Made by a program: the position numbers and the translations under genes
In this document: piece by piece, positions 45,572-55,222 of the stretch
Position numbering within the stretch: position 1 is the stretch's first letter
How the letters are laid out: every line of letters starts with the position of its first letter
The notes under the pieces: generated by a model
The model's input: only the letters and a program-made list of their open reading frames with translations
What the model was told of the DNA's origin: nothing
Databases searched by the model: none
NCBI GenBank assembly: GCA_024304885.1
Contig: JALJOM010000003.1
Coordinates: forward strand, 1,212,110 to 1,276,109
DNA: 64,000 bases
From: Beijerinckiaceae bacterium
GTDB taxonomy: Bacteria; Pseudomonadota; Alphaproteobacteria; Rhizobiales; Beijerinckiaceae
Direction: 5' to 3'

Positions 45572-46930
45572 ATGTTCGCCATGAAATCTTTTTCTCCCGA
45601 CCGCGGCGACACCCTCAGCATTGCGACCGGTCCGCTCGACGATCGGCGAATGCTGCGATGGATCCGTGTCGCTCCTCGGCTCGCGCAGGCGCGCGGCGCG
45701 CTCTGGCGTGCGCTGCGGCGTCTCGGCCTCGATCGCCTTCTGCGGCTCGCGACGAAACCATCCGTCCATGCCTTCCTGGGTGATGCCCGGATCGAGGCGG
45801 CGAATCGATTCGTCAACAATCACATCATGGTGAAGCGCCGCCAAGCGCGCTGCAAGTCACAGCGGCCGGACGACGAGACGAAAGCCTATCTCGCGACGCA
45901 TTTCTGCCCTCACCCGTTCACGACGCTGGAGACGACCCATACCGGCCTCGCCTTCGTGTGCTGCCCGGTCTGGCTGCCGACGCCGATCGGCACGCTCGGT
46001 ACCGAGGCCATGGAGCTCTGGACGAGCCCGGCGGCGCGCATGATCCGGGAGTCGATCGTCGACGGCTCGTTTCGCCATTGCGACCACCGCCATTGCAGCT
46101 TCATCACCAACCGGACCTTGCCGCACCGCGACTCCGCGGCGGCGCGCGCCATCCTCGACGATTATGCGGCGAAAGGGGCGGTCGATCGCCTGCCGACCTA
46201 TGTCACCCTCTCGCACGACAAGTCCTGCAACCTGTCCTGCCCGTCCTGCCGGTCGCGCACCTATGTCGCCGGCAAGCGCAAGCAGGCCGAGCTCGACCGG
46301 CTGACCGAGACGGCGATCCTGCCGCTGCTCCGTCATGCGGAGCGGGTCAACATCACGGGCTCCGGCGACCCGTTCGGCAGCAATCATTTTCGCAACCTGC
46401 TCCGGCGTCTCGCCGAGCCGGACTTCGCCTCGCTCGGGATCGACCTGCATACCAACGGGCAATTGTGGGACGAGCGGGCTTGGAACGAGCTCGGGTTGCA
46501 GGGGCGGGTGCGCTATGCGCAAATCTCGATCGACGCCGCCCGCCCGGAAACCTATGCGTTCGTCCGTCGCGGCGGCAGCTTCGAGCGCCTCCTCGAAAAT
46601 CTCGCGTTCGTGAAACGTTTGCGCGACGCGGGCGAGATCACCTTCCTCGAGTTCTCCGTGGTCGTCCAGGCGCGCAACTTCCGCGAGATGCCGGACTTCG
46701 TCGCGCTCGGACGGCGCTTCGGCGCCGACGCGGTCTCGTTCCAGATGATCCGAAAGCGCGATATCTTCAGTTCCGGGGAATTCGAGGAGGCCTTCGTCGC
46801 GAGCCCGGAGCATCCCGATTATCAGGACTTTCTCGAGCTGCTGCGGTCCCCGGAGCTCGCCGCTCCCGACGTACGCATGGGCAATGTGCTGGCCTATGTT
46901 CCTCGTGACGACGGCCGGTTGCGCGGCTAG
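45572..46930 (+). CDS. Radical SAM protein with N-terminal Cys-rich domain
   Basis: A 452-residue radical SAM enzyme. The [4Fe-4S]-SAM motif is C-x3-C-x2-C at Cys219, Cys223 and Cys226 (DKSCNLSCPSC), followed by TGSGDPFGSNHF and the barrel strand IDLHTNGQLW. Before it, residues 105-180 form a second Cys-rich domain (C112, CC130-131, C170, C175) with FVCCPVWLPTPIGTL and SIVDGSFRHCDHRHC, like a SPASM-type auxiliary cluster domain placed N-terminally. This arrangement is known in radical SAM proteins of surface-polysaccharide loci. The substrate is unknown. ATG 45572 has AAGG upstream; ATG 45581 is an alternative. Confidence 0.85.
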   Translation: MFAMKSFSPDRGDTLSIATGPLDDRRMLRWIRVAPRLAQARGALWRALRRLGLDRLLRLATKPSVHAFLGDARIEAANRFVNNHIMVKRRQARCKSQRPDDETKAYLATHFCPHPFTTLETTHTGLAFVCCPVWLPTPIGTLGTEAMELWTSPAARMIRESIVDGSFRHCDHRHCSFITNRTLPHRDSAAARAILDDYAAKGAVDRLPTYVTLSHDKSCNLSCPSCRSRTYVAGKRKQAELDRLTETAILPLLRHAERVNITGSGDPFGSNHFRNLLRRLAEPDFASLGIDLHTNGQLWDERAWNELGLQGRVRYAQISIDAARPETYAFVRRGGSFERLLENLAFVKRLRDAGEITFLEFSVVVQARNFREMPDFVALGRRFGADAVSFQMIRKRDIFSSGEFEEAFVASPEHPDYQDFLELLRSPELAAPDVRMGNVLAYVPRDDGRLRG

Positions 46931-47011
46931 CCGAAACTCCGCCCGTCCGATCGCCCCGATCACGGCCTCGCGCCGGGTCGCACGAGAGTTCGCCCCCTGG
47001 CAAAGGTGAGA

Positions 47012-47914
47012 ATGGCAAAGGTGAATACGGCAATGGCCGGCTGCGCGCCATCGAGCGGAGCTTATGGAATTGCGATCGTCGCCAACGACAAGATTGCGGA
47101 CTGGCTCTTGCCGTTCCTCGAAAGCTATGTGGCGACGAACGCCGCCACCCCGCTCCATATCATTCCATACGACGACAACATTTCTCTCACGCGTCGGGCC
47201 GCCGAGATCTACGGCGCCCACATCGTCACCGAGGATTCGCGCGAGCTCGATGCCCTGGCGACGCGACTCTATCCCCTGTATCCCAAGCATCGCCGCAGGC
47301 TGAGGAAATTCCTGTCGCTCGCCCTGCCGCTCGACGAGGTCCTCTATGTGGACGTCGATACGATCCTCTTTGCGGACATGAGCGTCATGTTCGGCAAGCT
47401 GGAGCGGGGCAGGGTCGATTTCATCATGGCCTCGACGAGCGACGACTATGTCTACAACAGGAACCGGAGGAAATACGATTTCCTGCGCAATGCGCGCCTG
47501 TTCAACGACGGATTCTTCGTCACCTCGCGGGAGATCCTCTCGCTGCACGACTTCTACGACGTGATCGAGCAGGACGAGGCGATCTTCCATTCGGTCCGCA
47601 AGCGCGGCATGTTGTTCGCACAGCCGTTGAGCAACTTCGTCACCCATCGCCGCGCGCTGAAGATCGCGACGATCAGCGAATGCGTGGCGGGGGCCTCGGA
47701 CGAGAGCTTCTACAAGGCGAAAGGCGTCACCTTCGACGCCGAAGGACCAATCGACGGCTGGGGCCAGCGTATCATGTTCGCGCATTGGGCGGGCGCGGTC
47801 GGCCTGCCGGGACGCCGTGGCTTGCTCGGCTGGCGCGGTCGCCGGGCCTTCGACGAGGCCTGGCAAGACTATGCGCAACGTGCCGCGTCGCGCATGAAGG
47901 CGGCAAAGGCGTGA
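47012..47914 (+). CDS. Glycosyltransferase-like protein with DxD motif
   Basis: A 300-residue protein with a GT-A-like fold. YGIAIVANDKIADWLLPFLESY begins the first strand, and VLYVDVDTILFAD holds a D-x-D metal/nucleotide motif at Asp114-Asp116, as in GT8 and related enzymes. RLFNDGFFVTSREIL and FAHWAG follow, matching the acceptor side of GT8-like proteins. A preceding GTG (47006) is in frame; ATG 47012 has AAAGGTGAG upstream and was preferred. It follows the radical SAM gene by about 80 bases on the same strand and probably belongs to the same surface-glycan group. Confidence 0.75.
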   Translation: MAKVNTAMAGCAPSSGAYGIAIVANDKIADWLLPFLESYVATNAATPLHIIPYDDNISLTRRAAEIYGAHIVTEDSRELDALATRLYPLYPKHRRRLRKFLSLALPLDEVLYVDVDTILFADMSVMFGKLERGRVDFIMASTSDDYVYNRNRRKYDFLRNARLFNDGFFVTSREILSLHDFYDVIEQDEAIFHSVRKRGMLFAQPLSNFVTHRRALKIATISECVAGASDESFYKAKGVTFDAEGPIDGWGQRIMFAHWAGAVGLPGRRGLLGWRGRRAFDEAWQDYAQRAASRMKAAKA

Positions 47915-47931
47915 TCCTGGCGCGAGCACGC

Positions 47932-48037
47932 ACTCGAGCATTTTCCAGCGAAGTGGCCTCCGGTTCACGTCGCGAAAATGCGATAAAACAGGGATCTGGA
48001 GCTGGATTCCGATCCAATTGGATCGGAAAGTGCTCTT
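47932..48037 (-). repeat. Repeat family A, full-length copy, reversed
   Basis: CGAGCATTTTCCAGCGAAGTGG, CACGTCGCGAAAATGC, spacer ACAGGGATCTGGAG, then TTCCGATCCAATTGGATCGGAAAG. It lies between the glycosyltransferase gene and the LptF/G-like gene, both on the plus strand. Confidence 0.85.
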
Positions 48038-48071
48038 GCGCGCGCATCGGCCGCCGGGCTCGGAGGCTCTG

Positions 48072-49223
48072 ATGCCGCGCCTGCTTTTTTTCTACCTCGC
48101 GAAGCGGATCGCGCTCACCGCGCTCCTGATCGAGCTCAGCCTTTGCGTCCCGGTGGTCGTCACCTCGTTGTTCCATCATCTGCCGCCCGCGGCGCTGAGC
48201 AGCGGCTTGATGGTGCCTGCGCTTCTCGGCACCTTGCCGACCGCCCTCTACCTCGCGCTCCCCATGTCGATCGGCGTCGCGGTCGCGCTCGAGCTCGCAC
48301 GGATGTCGAGCGACGGCATGATCGCAGTGCTCTACTCGCTGCGCTTGTCGGCGCGGGCGATCGCGGCACCCGCGGCCTTCGTCGGCGCGATCGGCGTGGT
48401 GATAGGGCTCTGGCTCTCCTCGGTCTTCGCGCCGGCGCATGTCGGCGGGATGCACGACGTGATCCACGTGATCCGCAACTCGCTCAATCATCGCATGCTC
48501 GAGCCCGCGCGATTCTACACCTTCGACAAGGGGCGGTGGACCCTCTATTTCGAGCGATGGCTCTCGGCCGATGTGGTGGCCGGAATCTTCATCTACAGAA
48601 CCGTCGTCGAGAAGAACGAGGAGCAGGTCATCAGCGCCGCGCAGGCGGAGTTTCGCCGCAACGAGCATGGCGTCCTCCTGGTCCTGGTCGACGGATCGAT
48701 CCTCACCCGGGTCCGCGGGGGCGCGGCGCTCAGGAGCGCGAATTTCGTCGAATATGCGATGCCGATCGACATGCAAGGCAGCGTCGGCCTGCCGCAACGC
48801 GACTGGCGCGGCGTCTTCGAGCTGCAGCCCTTCGAGTTCTTCGCTTCGATGCCGGCGCGCGAGACCGATCCACGGCGCTACAGCGAATGGATGAGCGAAG
48901 CCGCCAAGCGGTGCGGAATTCCGCTCCTCGCGCTCGCCCACGCGCTCCTGGCGATGGGCCTCGTCCTCAATATCGGCTCGCAGACGGGGCGCCGCTCACG
49001 CGCCACTATGCTCGTCCTGGTGACGCCGACGATCCATGTCGGCATCCTTCTCCTCGCCGAGACGATGGTGCGTCAGACTCCGAGCGCCATCTGGCTCGTC
49101 GCTGCGGCGATCGCGGCGGAGATCGTCGTGGGGATCGCCTTGATCGAGCGTTGCAACGGGCTCCTCGCTCCCGTCCCACCTGTCATGCCGAGATTCCCTC
49201 GGCCCGGCCCCGCGGCGACGTGA
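48072..49223 (+). CDS. LptF/LptG family permease, solitary copy
   Basis: A 383-residue inner-membrane protein of the YjgP/YjgQ (LptF/LptG) family. Three helices precede a large periplasmic domain (about residues 125-275) and three follow. The start RLLFFYLAKRIALTALLIELSLCVPV and the VISAAQAEFRRNEHG and LALAHALLAMGLVL segments fit the family. Housekeeping LptF and LptG come as an adjacent pair and export lipopolysaccharide with LptB; this one is single and next to glycan genes, so it may be a divergent paralogue for another lipid-linked glycan. GGAGG lies before ATG 48072. Confidence 0.82.
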   Translation: MPRLLFFYLAKRIALTALLIELSLCVPVVVTSLFHHLPPAALSSGLMVPALLGTLPTALYLALPMSIGVAVALELARMSSDGMIAVLYSLRLSARAIAAPAAFVGAIGVVIGLWLSSVFAPAHVGGMHDVIHVIRNSLNHRMLEPARFYTFDKGRWTLYFERWLSADVVAGIFIYRTVVEKNEEQVISAAQAEFRRNEHGVLLVLVDGSILTRVRGGAALRSANFVEYAMPIDMQGSVGLPQRDWRGVFELQPFEFFASMPARETDPRRYSEWMSEAAKRCGIPLLALAHALLAMGLVLNIGSQTGRRSRATMLVLVTPTIHVGILLLAETMVRQTPSAIWLVAAAIAAEIVVGIALIERCNGLLAPVPPVMPRFPRPGPAAT

Positions 49224-49271
49224 CGATCCGCCCGAGGCGGCGCGACGGTCTCGGCCTCGCCGCACGCTGCG

Positions 49272-50273
49272 CTACAGCGCAAACCCCGCCTGCGCGGCGA
49301 GCTGGGCGAGATCGGTCTGCGGCCTGGCGCCGATATGCTGGATGATCTCGGCGGCCGCGAGCGATCCGAGCGCAGCGCAGGTCGTGTAGTCCTTGCCCTT
49401 GGTGACGCCGGCGAGGAATCCCGCGGCGAAGAGATCGCCGGCGCCGGTCGTATCGACGACCTGCTCCACGGGCGCCGCCGGCACGGCCAGAACCTCGTCC
49501 TTCGTCACGACGATCGAGCCCTTCTCCGAGCGTGTCACCACGCCGAGGATATTCTCGGCGCGAAGCGCTGCGACCGCCGTGTCGAAATCCGCGGTTTCGT
49601 AGAGCGAATGAAGCTCGCTCTCGTTGGCGAAGAGGATGTGCACCGAGCCGGAGCGCACGAGCCCCAGGAACTCGTCGCGGTAGCGATCGACGCAAAACGA
49701 ATCCGACAGCGTCAAGGCGACCTTGCGCCCGGCCGCCCGTGCGATCTTCGAGGCCTTGACGAAGGCGGCCTTGGCGGCCGGCGGATCCCAGAGATAGCCT
49801 TCGAGATAGACGATCGCTGAGTCTCGCACGACCTCCTCGTCGATATCGGCCTCGGTCAGGTCCTGGCAGGCGCCGAGGAAAGTATTCATGGTGCGCTGCC
49901 CGTCGGGCGTCACGAAGATGAGGCAGCGCGCGCTCGCGGTGCCGTCGGGGGCGAAGCCGGTCGAGAAGGCGACCTTCGCCGCACGAATGTCGTGCGCGAA
50001 GATCGCGCCGAGCTCGTCGGACTTGAGCTTGCCGACGAAAGCGGCCCTGCAGCCGAGCGCCGCCGCCCCGATGATCGTGTTCGCCGCCGAGCCGCCCGAG
50101 ACGACGGTCGTCTGGCCCATGGCCTTGTAGAGCTCTTCCGCGCGCTCCTCGCCGATCAGCGTCATCCCGCCCTTGTGCAGGCCTTGGGCGACGAGGAAAT
50201 CATCGTCGGTCTTGGCGATCACATCGACGATGGCATTGCCGAGGCCGAGCACGTCGAACCGGCTGGAAGGCAT
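49272..50273 (-). CDS. PfkB-family kinase, adenosine kinase-like
   Basis: A 333-residue ribokinase-fold sugar/nucleoside kinase. The N-terminal signature is VLGLGNAIVDVIAKTDD, GGSAANTIIGAAALG follows, and the catalytic Asp lies in VVDTTGAGDLFAAGFLAG, with the anion hole residues. The order resembles alphaproteobacterial proteins annotated as adenosine kinase. Adenosine salvage is plausible, since the divergent neighbour is purH, but ribose or another sugar cannot be excluded. ATG 50273 leaves 147 bases to purH. The much longer open frame that runs to 53000 on this strand is antisense to purH and not coding. Confidence 0.85.
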   Translation of the reverse strand: MPSSRFDVLGLGNAIVDVIAKTDDDFLVAQGLHKGGMTLIGEERAEELYKAMGQTTVVSGGSAANTIIGAAALGCRAAFVGKLKSDELGAIFAHDIRAAKVAFSTGFAPDGTASARCLIFVTPDGQRTMNTFLGACQDLTEADIDEEVVRDSAIVYLEGYLWDPPAAKAAFVKASKIARAAGRKVALTLSDSFCVDRYRDEFLGLVRSGSVHILFANESELHSLYETADFDTAVAALRAENILGVVTRSEKGSIVVTKDEVLAVPAAPVEQVVDTTGAGDLFAAGFLAGVTKGKDYTTCAALGSLAAAEIIQHIGARPQTDLAQLAAQAGFAL

Positions 50274-50420
50274 GAGCACACTCTTGGCTAGGGGACGGGG
50301 CGGCGCGAGATTGCCCGCGGCCGGGCGAAAGTCAAGGCGACGCCGGGCTCGCCCGTCGCGGTTTCGGCAGTGCGCCGGGCATGCTATGGGACCGCCATTC
50401 TCCTTGTTCCCGAAAGCCCC

Positions 50421-52013
50421 ATGCCGACCGAGCTTCGCCAAATCAGACGCGCGCTGATCTCCGTCTCCGACAAGGAGGGCATCGTCGATCTCGCCCGCGC
50501 GCTCGCGGGGCAAGGCTGCGCGCTCGTCTCCACCGGCGGCACGCGCCAGGCGCTGCTCGCCGCCGGCATCGCCGTGCAGGACATCACCGATCTGACCGGC
50601 TTTCCCGAGCTTCTGGACGGACGGCTGAAGACCCTCCATCCGAAGGTTCACGGCGGGCTCCTCGCGATCCGCGAGAACCCCCAGCACGAGGCCGCGATCC
50701 TCGCCCATGGCATCGCGCCGATCGACCTCCTCGTCGTCAATCTCTATCCGTTCGAGGCCACGGTGGGGCAGGGCGCGCCCTTCGCGGATTGTATCGAGAC
50801 GATCGATATCGGCGGCCCGGCGATGATCCGCGCCGCCTCGAAGAATTTCAACGATGTCGCGGTCGTCGTCGATCGCGACGACTATGCGCTCGTCCTCGAC
50901 GAGATGAAGGCCCACCGCGGCGCCACGACGAGAGGCCTGCGGCAGAGGCTCGCGAGTAAAGCCTTCGCGCGGATCGCCGCCTATGACGCGGCGATCTCGA
51001 GCTGGCTCGCCGCCGAGAGCGGCATCGAGGCGCCCACCTATCGCGCCTTCGGAGGGCATCTCGTGGCGCCCTTGCGCTACGGCGAGAATCCGCATCAGGC
51101 GGCGGCGTTCTATGCCGCTCCGCAGGCGGGGCCGGGGCTCGCGACCGCGCGGAAGGTTCAAGGCAAGGAACTCTCCTACAACAATATCGGCGACACCGAC
51201 GCGGCCCTCGAGCTCGTCGCGGAATTCGATCCCTCGCGCACCGCGGCGGTCGCGATCATCAAGCACGCCAATCCTTGTGGTGTCGCCGAGGGGGCGAGCC
51301 TCGCCGAGGCCTATCGGCTGGCGCTCCGCTGCGATGCCGTCTCGGCCTTCGGCGGCATCATCGCGGTGAACCGGATGCTCGATGCCGAGGCCGCGGCGGA
51401 GATCGTGAAGCTCTTCACGGAGGTCATCGTCGCACCGGACGCGGAGCCCGAGGCTCTCGCGATTCTCGCAGGCAAGCCGAACCTGCGCTTGTTGCTCACC
51501 GGCGGCCTCCCCGACCCGCGGGCGAAGGCGCTGACGTTTCGCTCGGTCGGCGGCGGCTTCTTGGTCCAGGGCCGCGACACTGCCGTCGTCGACGACATGT
51601 CGCTTACGGTCGTCACGAAGCGAGCCCCGAGCGAGACGGAGCTGCGCGACCTGAAATTCGCCTTCCGAGTCGTGAAGCACGTGAAGTCGAACGCGATCGT
51701 CTATGCGAAGGGGTGTGCGACGGTCGGGATCGGCGCCGGTCAGACGAGCCGCGTCGATTCCGCGCGGATCGCGGCATCGAAGGCCGCGGAAGCCGGCGCC
51801 GCAGCCGGCTCGGCCGAAACCCTCGCGAAAGGGTCCGTCGTCGCCTCGGACGCGTTCTTTCCCTTTGCCGACGGACTCCTGGTCGCGGCCGAGGCCGGTG
51901 CGACGGCGGTCATCCAGCCGGGCGGATCCCTGCGCGACACCGAGGTGATCGCAGCCGCGGACGACGCCGGCCTCGCGATGGTTTTCACGGGCACGCGGCA
52001 TTTTCGGCATTGA
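50421..52013 (+). CDS. purH: Bifunctional AICAR transformylase/IMP cyclohydrolase
   Basis: A 530-residue bifunctional enzyme that catalyses the last two steps of IMP synthesis. The N-terminal IMP cyclohydrolase (to about residue 200) has [30 protein letters not shown] and [16 protein letters not shown]. The C-terminal transformylase has [43 protein letters not shown] with the catalytic Lys-His, and [17 protein letters not shown]. Length is typical. It is divergent from the PfkB kinase gene and followed by a remnant of repeat A. Confidence 0.96.
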   Translation: MPTELRQIRRALISVSDKEGIVDLARALAGQGCALVSTGGTRQALLAAGIAVQDITDLTGFPELLDGRLKTLHPKVHGGLLAIRENPQHEAAILAHGIAPIDLLVVNLYPFEATVGQGAPFADCIETIDIGGPAMIRAASKNFNDVAVVVDRDDYALVLDEMKAHRGATTRGLRQRLASKAFARIAAYDAAISSWLAAESGIEAPTYRAFGGHLVAPLRYGENPHQAAAFYAAPQAGPGLATARKVQGKELSYNNIGDTDAALELVAEFDPSRTAAVAIIKHANPCGVAEGASLAEAYRLALRCDAVSAFGGIIAVNRMLDAEAAAEIVKLFTEVIVAPDAEPEALAILAGKPNLRLLLTGGLPDPRAKALTFRSVGGGFLVQGRDTAVVDDMSLTVVTKRAPSETELRDLKFAFRVVKHVKSNAIVYAKGCATVGIGAGQTSRVDSARIAASKAAEAGAAAGSAETLAKGSVVASDAFFPFADGLLVAAEAGATAVIQPGGSLRDTEVIAAADDAGLAMVFTGTRHFRH

Positions 52014-52022
52014 GCAACGAGC

Positions 52023-52061
52023 AGCGCACCGGCGTCCCGCTTCGCTGGAAGATGCTCTCGT
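52023..52061 (+). repeat. Repeat family A, remnant of the right end
   Basis: GCACCGGCGTCCCGCTTCGCTGGAAGATGCTCTCG matches only the last third of the family A right arm (TTCGCTGGAAATTGCTCTAG). It follows purH directly. Confidence 0.5.
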
Positions 52062-52178
52062 GCCACGACATCGCCTTTGCGCCGGTGGCGCAACTCCTGG
52101 TGGTGGAGTATGATCTGCTTCGATTTCCAACAAGCTGCAGCTGTCGAGGGGGGCTGCTCGAGGCCCACGGAGGAAGCA

Positions 52179-52901
52179 GTGGCAGACAGGCTTTTGGTCT
52201 ATGGTTCGGACCTCGACAGCGTCGCCGCCGATGGGATCGCGGGCATCTGGTCGATCACGGCGAAGCACCGCAAGGCGGTCGAGGACCTCGACGATATGGT
52301 CGCCGCCCTCGGCTCCTATACCGCTCTCGACGAGCTCGTGATCTTTGCCCATGGCATGCCCGGCGGTATGACGCTCACGAGCGCGAGCTACGCTCTGACC
52401 GACCCCGCGATTGCCACGGCGTTCGCCAAGGTGAAAACGTCCGTCCAGCACATCCGCTTCGAAGGGTGCTGGGTGGGCGAGGCCCCCGCCGACATGGCCA
52501 TCTTCGGTAGGCTGCTCAAGGCGAAGGACGTATCCGGCTTCGCCTGGGCAAGCTGGACCAACAGCGTCAAGATCAACATCCCGAAGGGGATCTCGCCGAA
52601 CGACCTCGGCAAGTTCCTGAAGGACCAGAATTTCGAGCGATGGCTGATGCCCGGAAGCCCGACCGTGCCCGTTCTCGCCTCCATGGCGCGCACCGCCGCG
52701 GTCTCGCGGGTCCTCCCCATGCTCTGGTACCAGTATGGGCTCGACGAGAAGCCCCCCTATATCGATGACAACTTCAACAAGCTCGGCCGTCACAAATATG
52801 CCGCCCGCGGCGACGCCGCCAAGAAATCGATCGTCGCCAAGAGCGCCAAGAACAGCTCGGCGCCGATCTCGCCGTTCGAATACGTGACCGTCACGTTGTG
52901 A
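52179..52901 (+). CDS. Putative clan CD (caspase/DUF4347-like) protein
   Basis: A 240-residue protein with no assigned family. A hydrophobic strand and His-Gly (ELVIFAHG, His58) are followed 39 residues later by a second strand and Gly-Cys (HIRFEGCW, Cys97), then [21 protein letters not shown]. This H-G plus strand-C layout and its spacing are the signature of clan CD cysteine peptidases (caspases, gingipain-like, DUF4347, CHAT). The C-terminal half is basic, with [20 protein letters not shown]. The start is uncertain; GTG 52179 has GGAGGAAGCA upstream, and ATG 52110 is an alternative. No partner gene is adjacent. The fold is inferred from motifs only. Confidence 0.55.
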   Translation: MADRLLVYGSDLDSVAADGIAGIWSITAKHRKAVEDLDDMVAALGSYTALDELVIFAHGMPGGMTLTSASYALTDPAIATAFAKVKTSVQHIRFEGCWVGEAPADMAIFGRLLKAKDVSGFAWASWTNSVKINIPKGISPNDLGKFLKDQNFERWLMPGSPTVPVLASMARTAAVSRVLPMLWYQYGLDEKPPYIDDNFNKLGRHKYAARGDAAKKSIVAKSAKNSSAPISPFEYVTVTL

Positions 52902-53033
52902 CCGTGGGGGACGCGGGACCGCCGGCTCGGGCTTCGGTGTGGCGATGGCACCGTCGATGAACGGCCTCCGGTTTCTCGGGACCGAACGGCTCGACGGCAC
53001 CTACCGAGGCGGAGCCTCGGCAGGCTGCCGAGC

Positions 53034-55052
53034 TCAGGCGAGCGCCGGCTCGTGATCGTAGAGCGACAGGCCAGGGTGGAAATAGGGATCGTCGCGCAGG
53101 GCATGGAGCCAGCGGGCATGCAACCGGCGCCGCTGCTCGGCATAGACATGGAGCCGCCGGAAGGTAGCCCCGCCCCGGCTCGCCGATTCCGCGTGAACGA
53201 GCCGAACCTGCGGGTCGAGCCGTGTCCGCCAGCCTTTCTCGGCGAGCCGCAGGCAGAGATCGATGTCGCCGAGCTCGACCGGAAAATGCAAGGCGTCGAA
53301 GCCGCCGACGTGCATGAACTTGCGCCGCGCCACCGCGAGGCAGGCGCCGGTGACGGCCCTGACCTCGTGCGCGACCTCGTTGCGAGAGAACCACCCGGGA
53401 GCCGTTTCCGGTGCGCCGGCGCCGAAATGCCCCGCGGCATTGCCCATGCCCAGAACGACGCCGGCATGCTGGATTCGCCCGTTCGGATAGAGGAGCAGGC
53501 CGCCGACGGCACCGACATCGGGCAGGAGGGAGGCGGCCACGAGACGGCCGAGCCAGTCCTCGGCAATAACTTCCGTGTCGTTGTTGAGGAAGACCAAGAC
53601 ATCGCATTTGCGCCGCGCCGCCGCCGCGTTGCAGAGCGCGGAATAATTGAACGGTCCCGGGCATCGCAGGACGGTCACGTTCCTGTCGCCGCGGAAGTGA
53701 GCCAGCAGCCGTTGCGTCTCGGGCTCGACCGAATCGTTGTCGATGATCACGATCGAGAAATTCGCGAAGACCGTTTTCTCGAAGATGCTTTCGATGCAGC
53801 GGCCGAGGAGCCGCGCCTTGTCCCGCGTCGGGATGACGATCATCGCCGAGGGATTGTCCGGCAGGCGAGTGATCGGCGCCGTGCTGCTCGTCTCCTTGCG
53901 CTCGTGCCGTGGCCAGGACCCGGCGCGAGACAAGAGGATCCTGCGCAGGCTCGCGACCTCGTGATCGGCGAACCAGGCTGCGGCCGTGGGCGGAACGGAG
54001 GCGTGGGTCACGAAGGCCAGCCGTTCGTCGTCGGTCCAGCCGGCAAAGATATCCCCCCGCACGAAAGCCGCGGTGCCGAGATAGGGACGCCCGGCTTCGA
54101 GGAGCGGGCTCCATCCGGGCTTGAGCACGGGCACGAGCCTGCCGCCTTCGCCGCGAAGCTCCTCGTCGCCATAGAGGATTCGGACCTCGGGCCGCCGCGC
54201 CGCGGCCTCGGCGATCGCCGCCAGCGCATAGGGGGGGAAGCGCGCCGCGGGCGTGGCCGCGCCGACGAAGGTCCTCGGCCCGCACTCACCGACACAGGCG
54301 GCAGCCTGGCGAGGGTCGATCCGGCGCACCCTCGGATCGTCGGAAAGAGCGCCGAGGTCGCTCATGGCGACAACGTCGAGCCGCCAACGCGGGAAGACCT
54401 GCGCCTGCAACGTATCGATCGTGGCCGCGAGCTCGCCGCGCTCCGCGCTCTCGCCATCGACGAAGATCCGGATCTCGACCGCCGTCGCCCAATCGCAGCG
54501 CGGCGCATCGATGGACCGCAGATCGAGGTCGCGTCCTCGTTGCTTGCGCCAATGCCCGTAGCGCGCGAAGGGGGTCGAGGCCGACGCCCAGACGAGGTTC
54601 ACGTCGGATTCGTCATGCCAGCCGATCAACCGGGTCAGGACCGCGCTGCGCGCCCGGCGCGGCTTCTGCCGGACGCTGCGGAGGAGCTCGGCGGCGAAGC
54701 TCACGCGCCGGATGCCTGTGATCTCGAAATCGAACCGGCCGGTGCGGCAGGTCGGGCTGACCGCGATCGCCGTCGTGCCGCGCGGGATACGTGCGATGAA
54801 GGTCGCGCTCCCGGCGACTGCTCCGGGGGCGATCCGGTCGTGCCAATCCTCGGCAGGCCCGAGGAACCTGAACACCGGGCGAACCGGCTCGTCCCAGAAG
54901 CTCGTGCGATAGGTGAACTCGACGAGATGCCCGGGCTGCAACGCCGGATGCGGCGCGAGGGTGAGCCAGGGCTCGGTCGTGGTCGCGACGAGCCGTCCCT
55001 CTATCGCCAGAACGTTGGCTTCGGGTATCAGCGCCGGGCCCGGCGACGTCAC
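53034..55052 (-). CDS. Large family 2 glycosyltransferase
   Basis: A 672-residue protein whose C-terminal half (about residues 405-640) is a GT2 catalytic domain: SAMIVIPTRDKARLLGRCIESIF, IVIIDNDSVEPET, LVFLNNDTEVIAEDWLGRL, and GGFDALHFPVELGDIDLCLRLAEKGW with the catalytic ED-like acidic pair. The first 400 residues are a separate module with an N-terminal beta-rich part and a degenerate second GT-like segment (VEIRIFVDG, ILYGDEEL). Such two-part proteins occur in O-antigen and rhamnan-type synthesis. GTG 55052 has GGAGGACTC directly upstream. It is convergent with the caspase-like gene and divergent from the membrane-protein gene. Confidence 0.82.
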   Translation of the reverse strand: MTSPGPALIPEANVLAIEGRLVATTTEPWLTLAPHPALQPGHLVEFTYRTSFWDEPVRPVFRFLGPAEDWHDRIAPGAVAGSATFIARIPRGTTAIAVSPTCRTGRFDFEITGIRRVSFAAELLRSVRQKPRRARSAVLTRLIGWHDESDVNLVWASASTPFARYGHWRKQRGRDLDLRSIDAPRCDWATAVEIRIFVDGESAERGELAATIDTLQAQVFPRWRLDVVAMSDLGALSDDPRVRRIDPRQAAACVGECGPRTFVGAATPAARFPPYALAAIAEAAARRPEVRILYGDEELRGEGGRLVPVLKPGWSPLLEAGRPYLGTAAFVRGDIFAGWTDDERLAFVTHASVPPTAAAWFADHEVASLRRILLSRAGSWPRHERKETSSTAPITRLPDNPSAMIVIPTRDKARLLGRCIESIFEKTVFANFSIVIIDNDSVEPETQRLLAHFRGDRNVTVLRCPGPFNYSALCNAAAARRKCDVLVFLNNDTEVIAEDWLGRLVAASLLPDVGAVGGLLLYPNGRIQHAGVVLGMGNAAGHFGAGAPETAPGWFSRNEVAHEVRAVTGACLAVARRKFMHVGGFDALHFPVELGDIDLCLRLAEKGWRTRLDPQVRLVHAESASRGGATFRRLHVYAEQRRRLHARWLHALRDDPYFHPGLSLYDHEPALA

Positions 55053-55222
55053 GAGTCCTCCGACGAAATCGAGTGCGGCCTTGTCTCTCGAGGCCGCGTC
55101 CGGTTTATTGGATCGGTGACGCTGTGGCTACCCCTGAATGGCAGCAGTCCCGACGCTCGCACCTTCGCGGCGCGCCGCGCCTCCAAGGCCGTGCCCGTCC
55201 CCTTCCGCGGAAAGGTCCTGCC

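Noticed and set aside
45857-47968. Minus-strand open frame of 703 codons opposite the radical SAM gene
   Set aside because: Composition is low-complexity Arg/Glu/Asp and there is no domain; the plus strand carries clear radical SAM and glycosyltransferase motifs.
49272-53000. Minus-strand open frame of 1242 codons
   Set aside because: Only the first part (49272-50273) has family character (PfkB kinase). The rest is antisense to purH and the 52179 gene, rich in Arg, Asp and Gly, and open because of high G+C codon bias.
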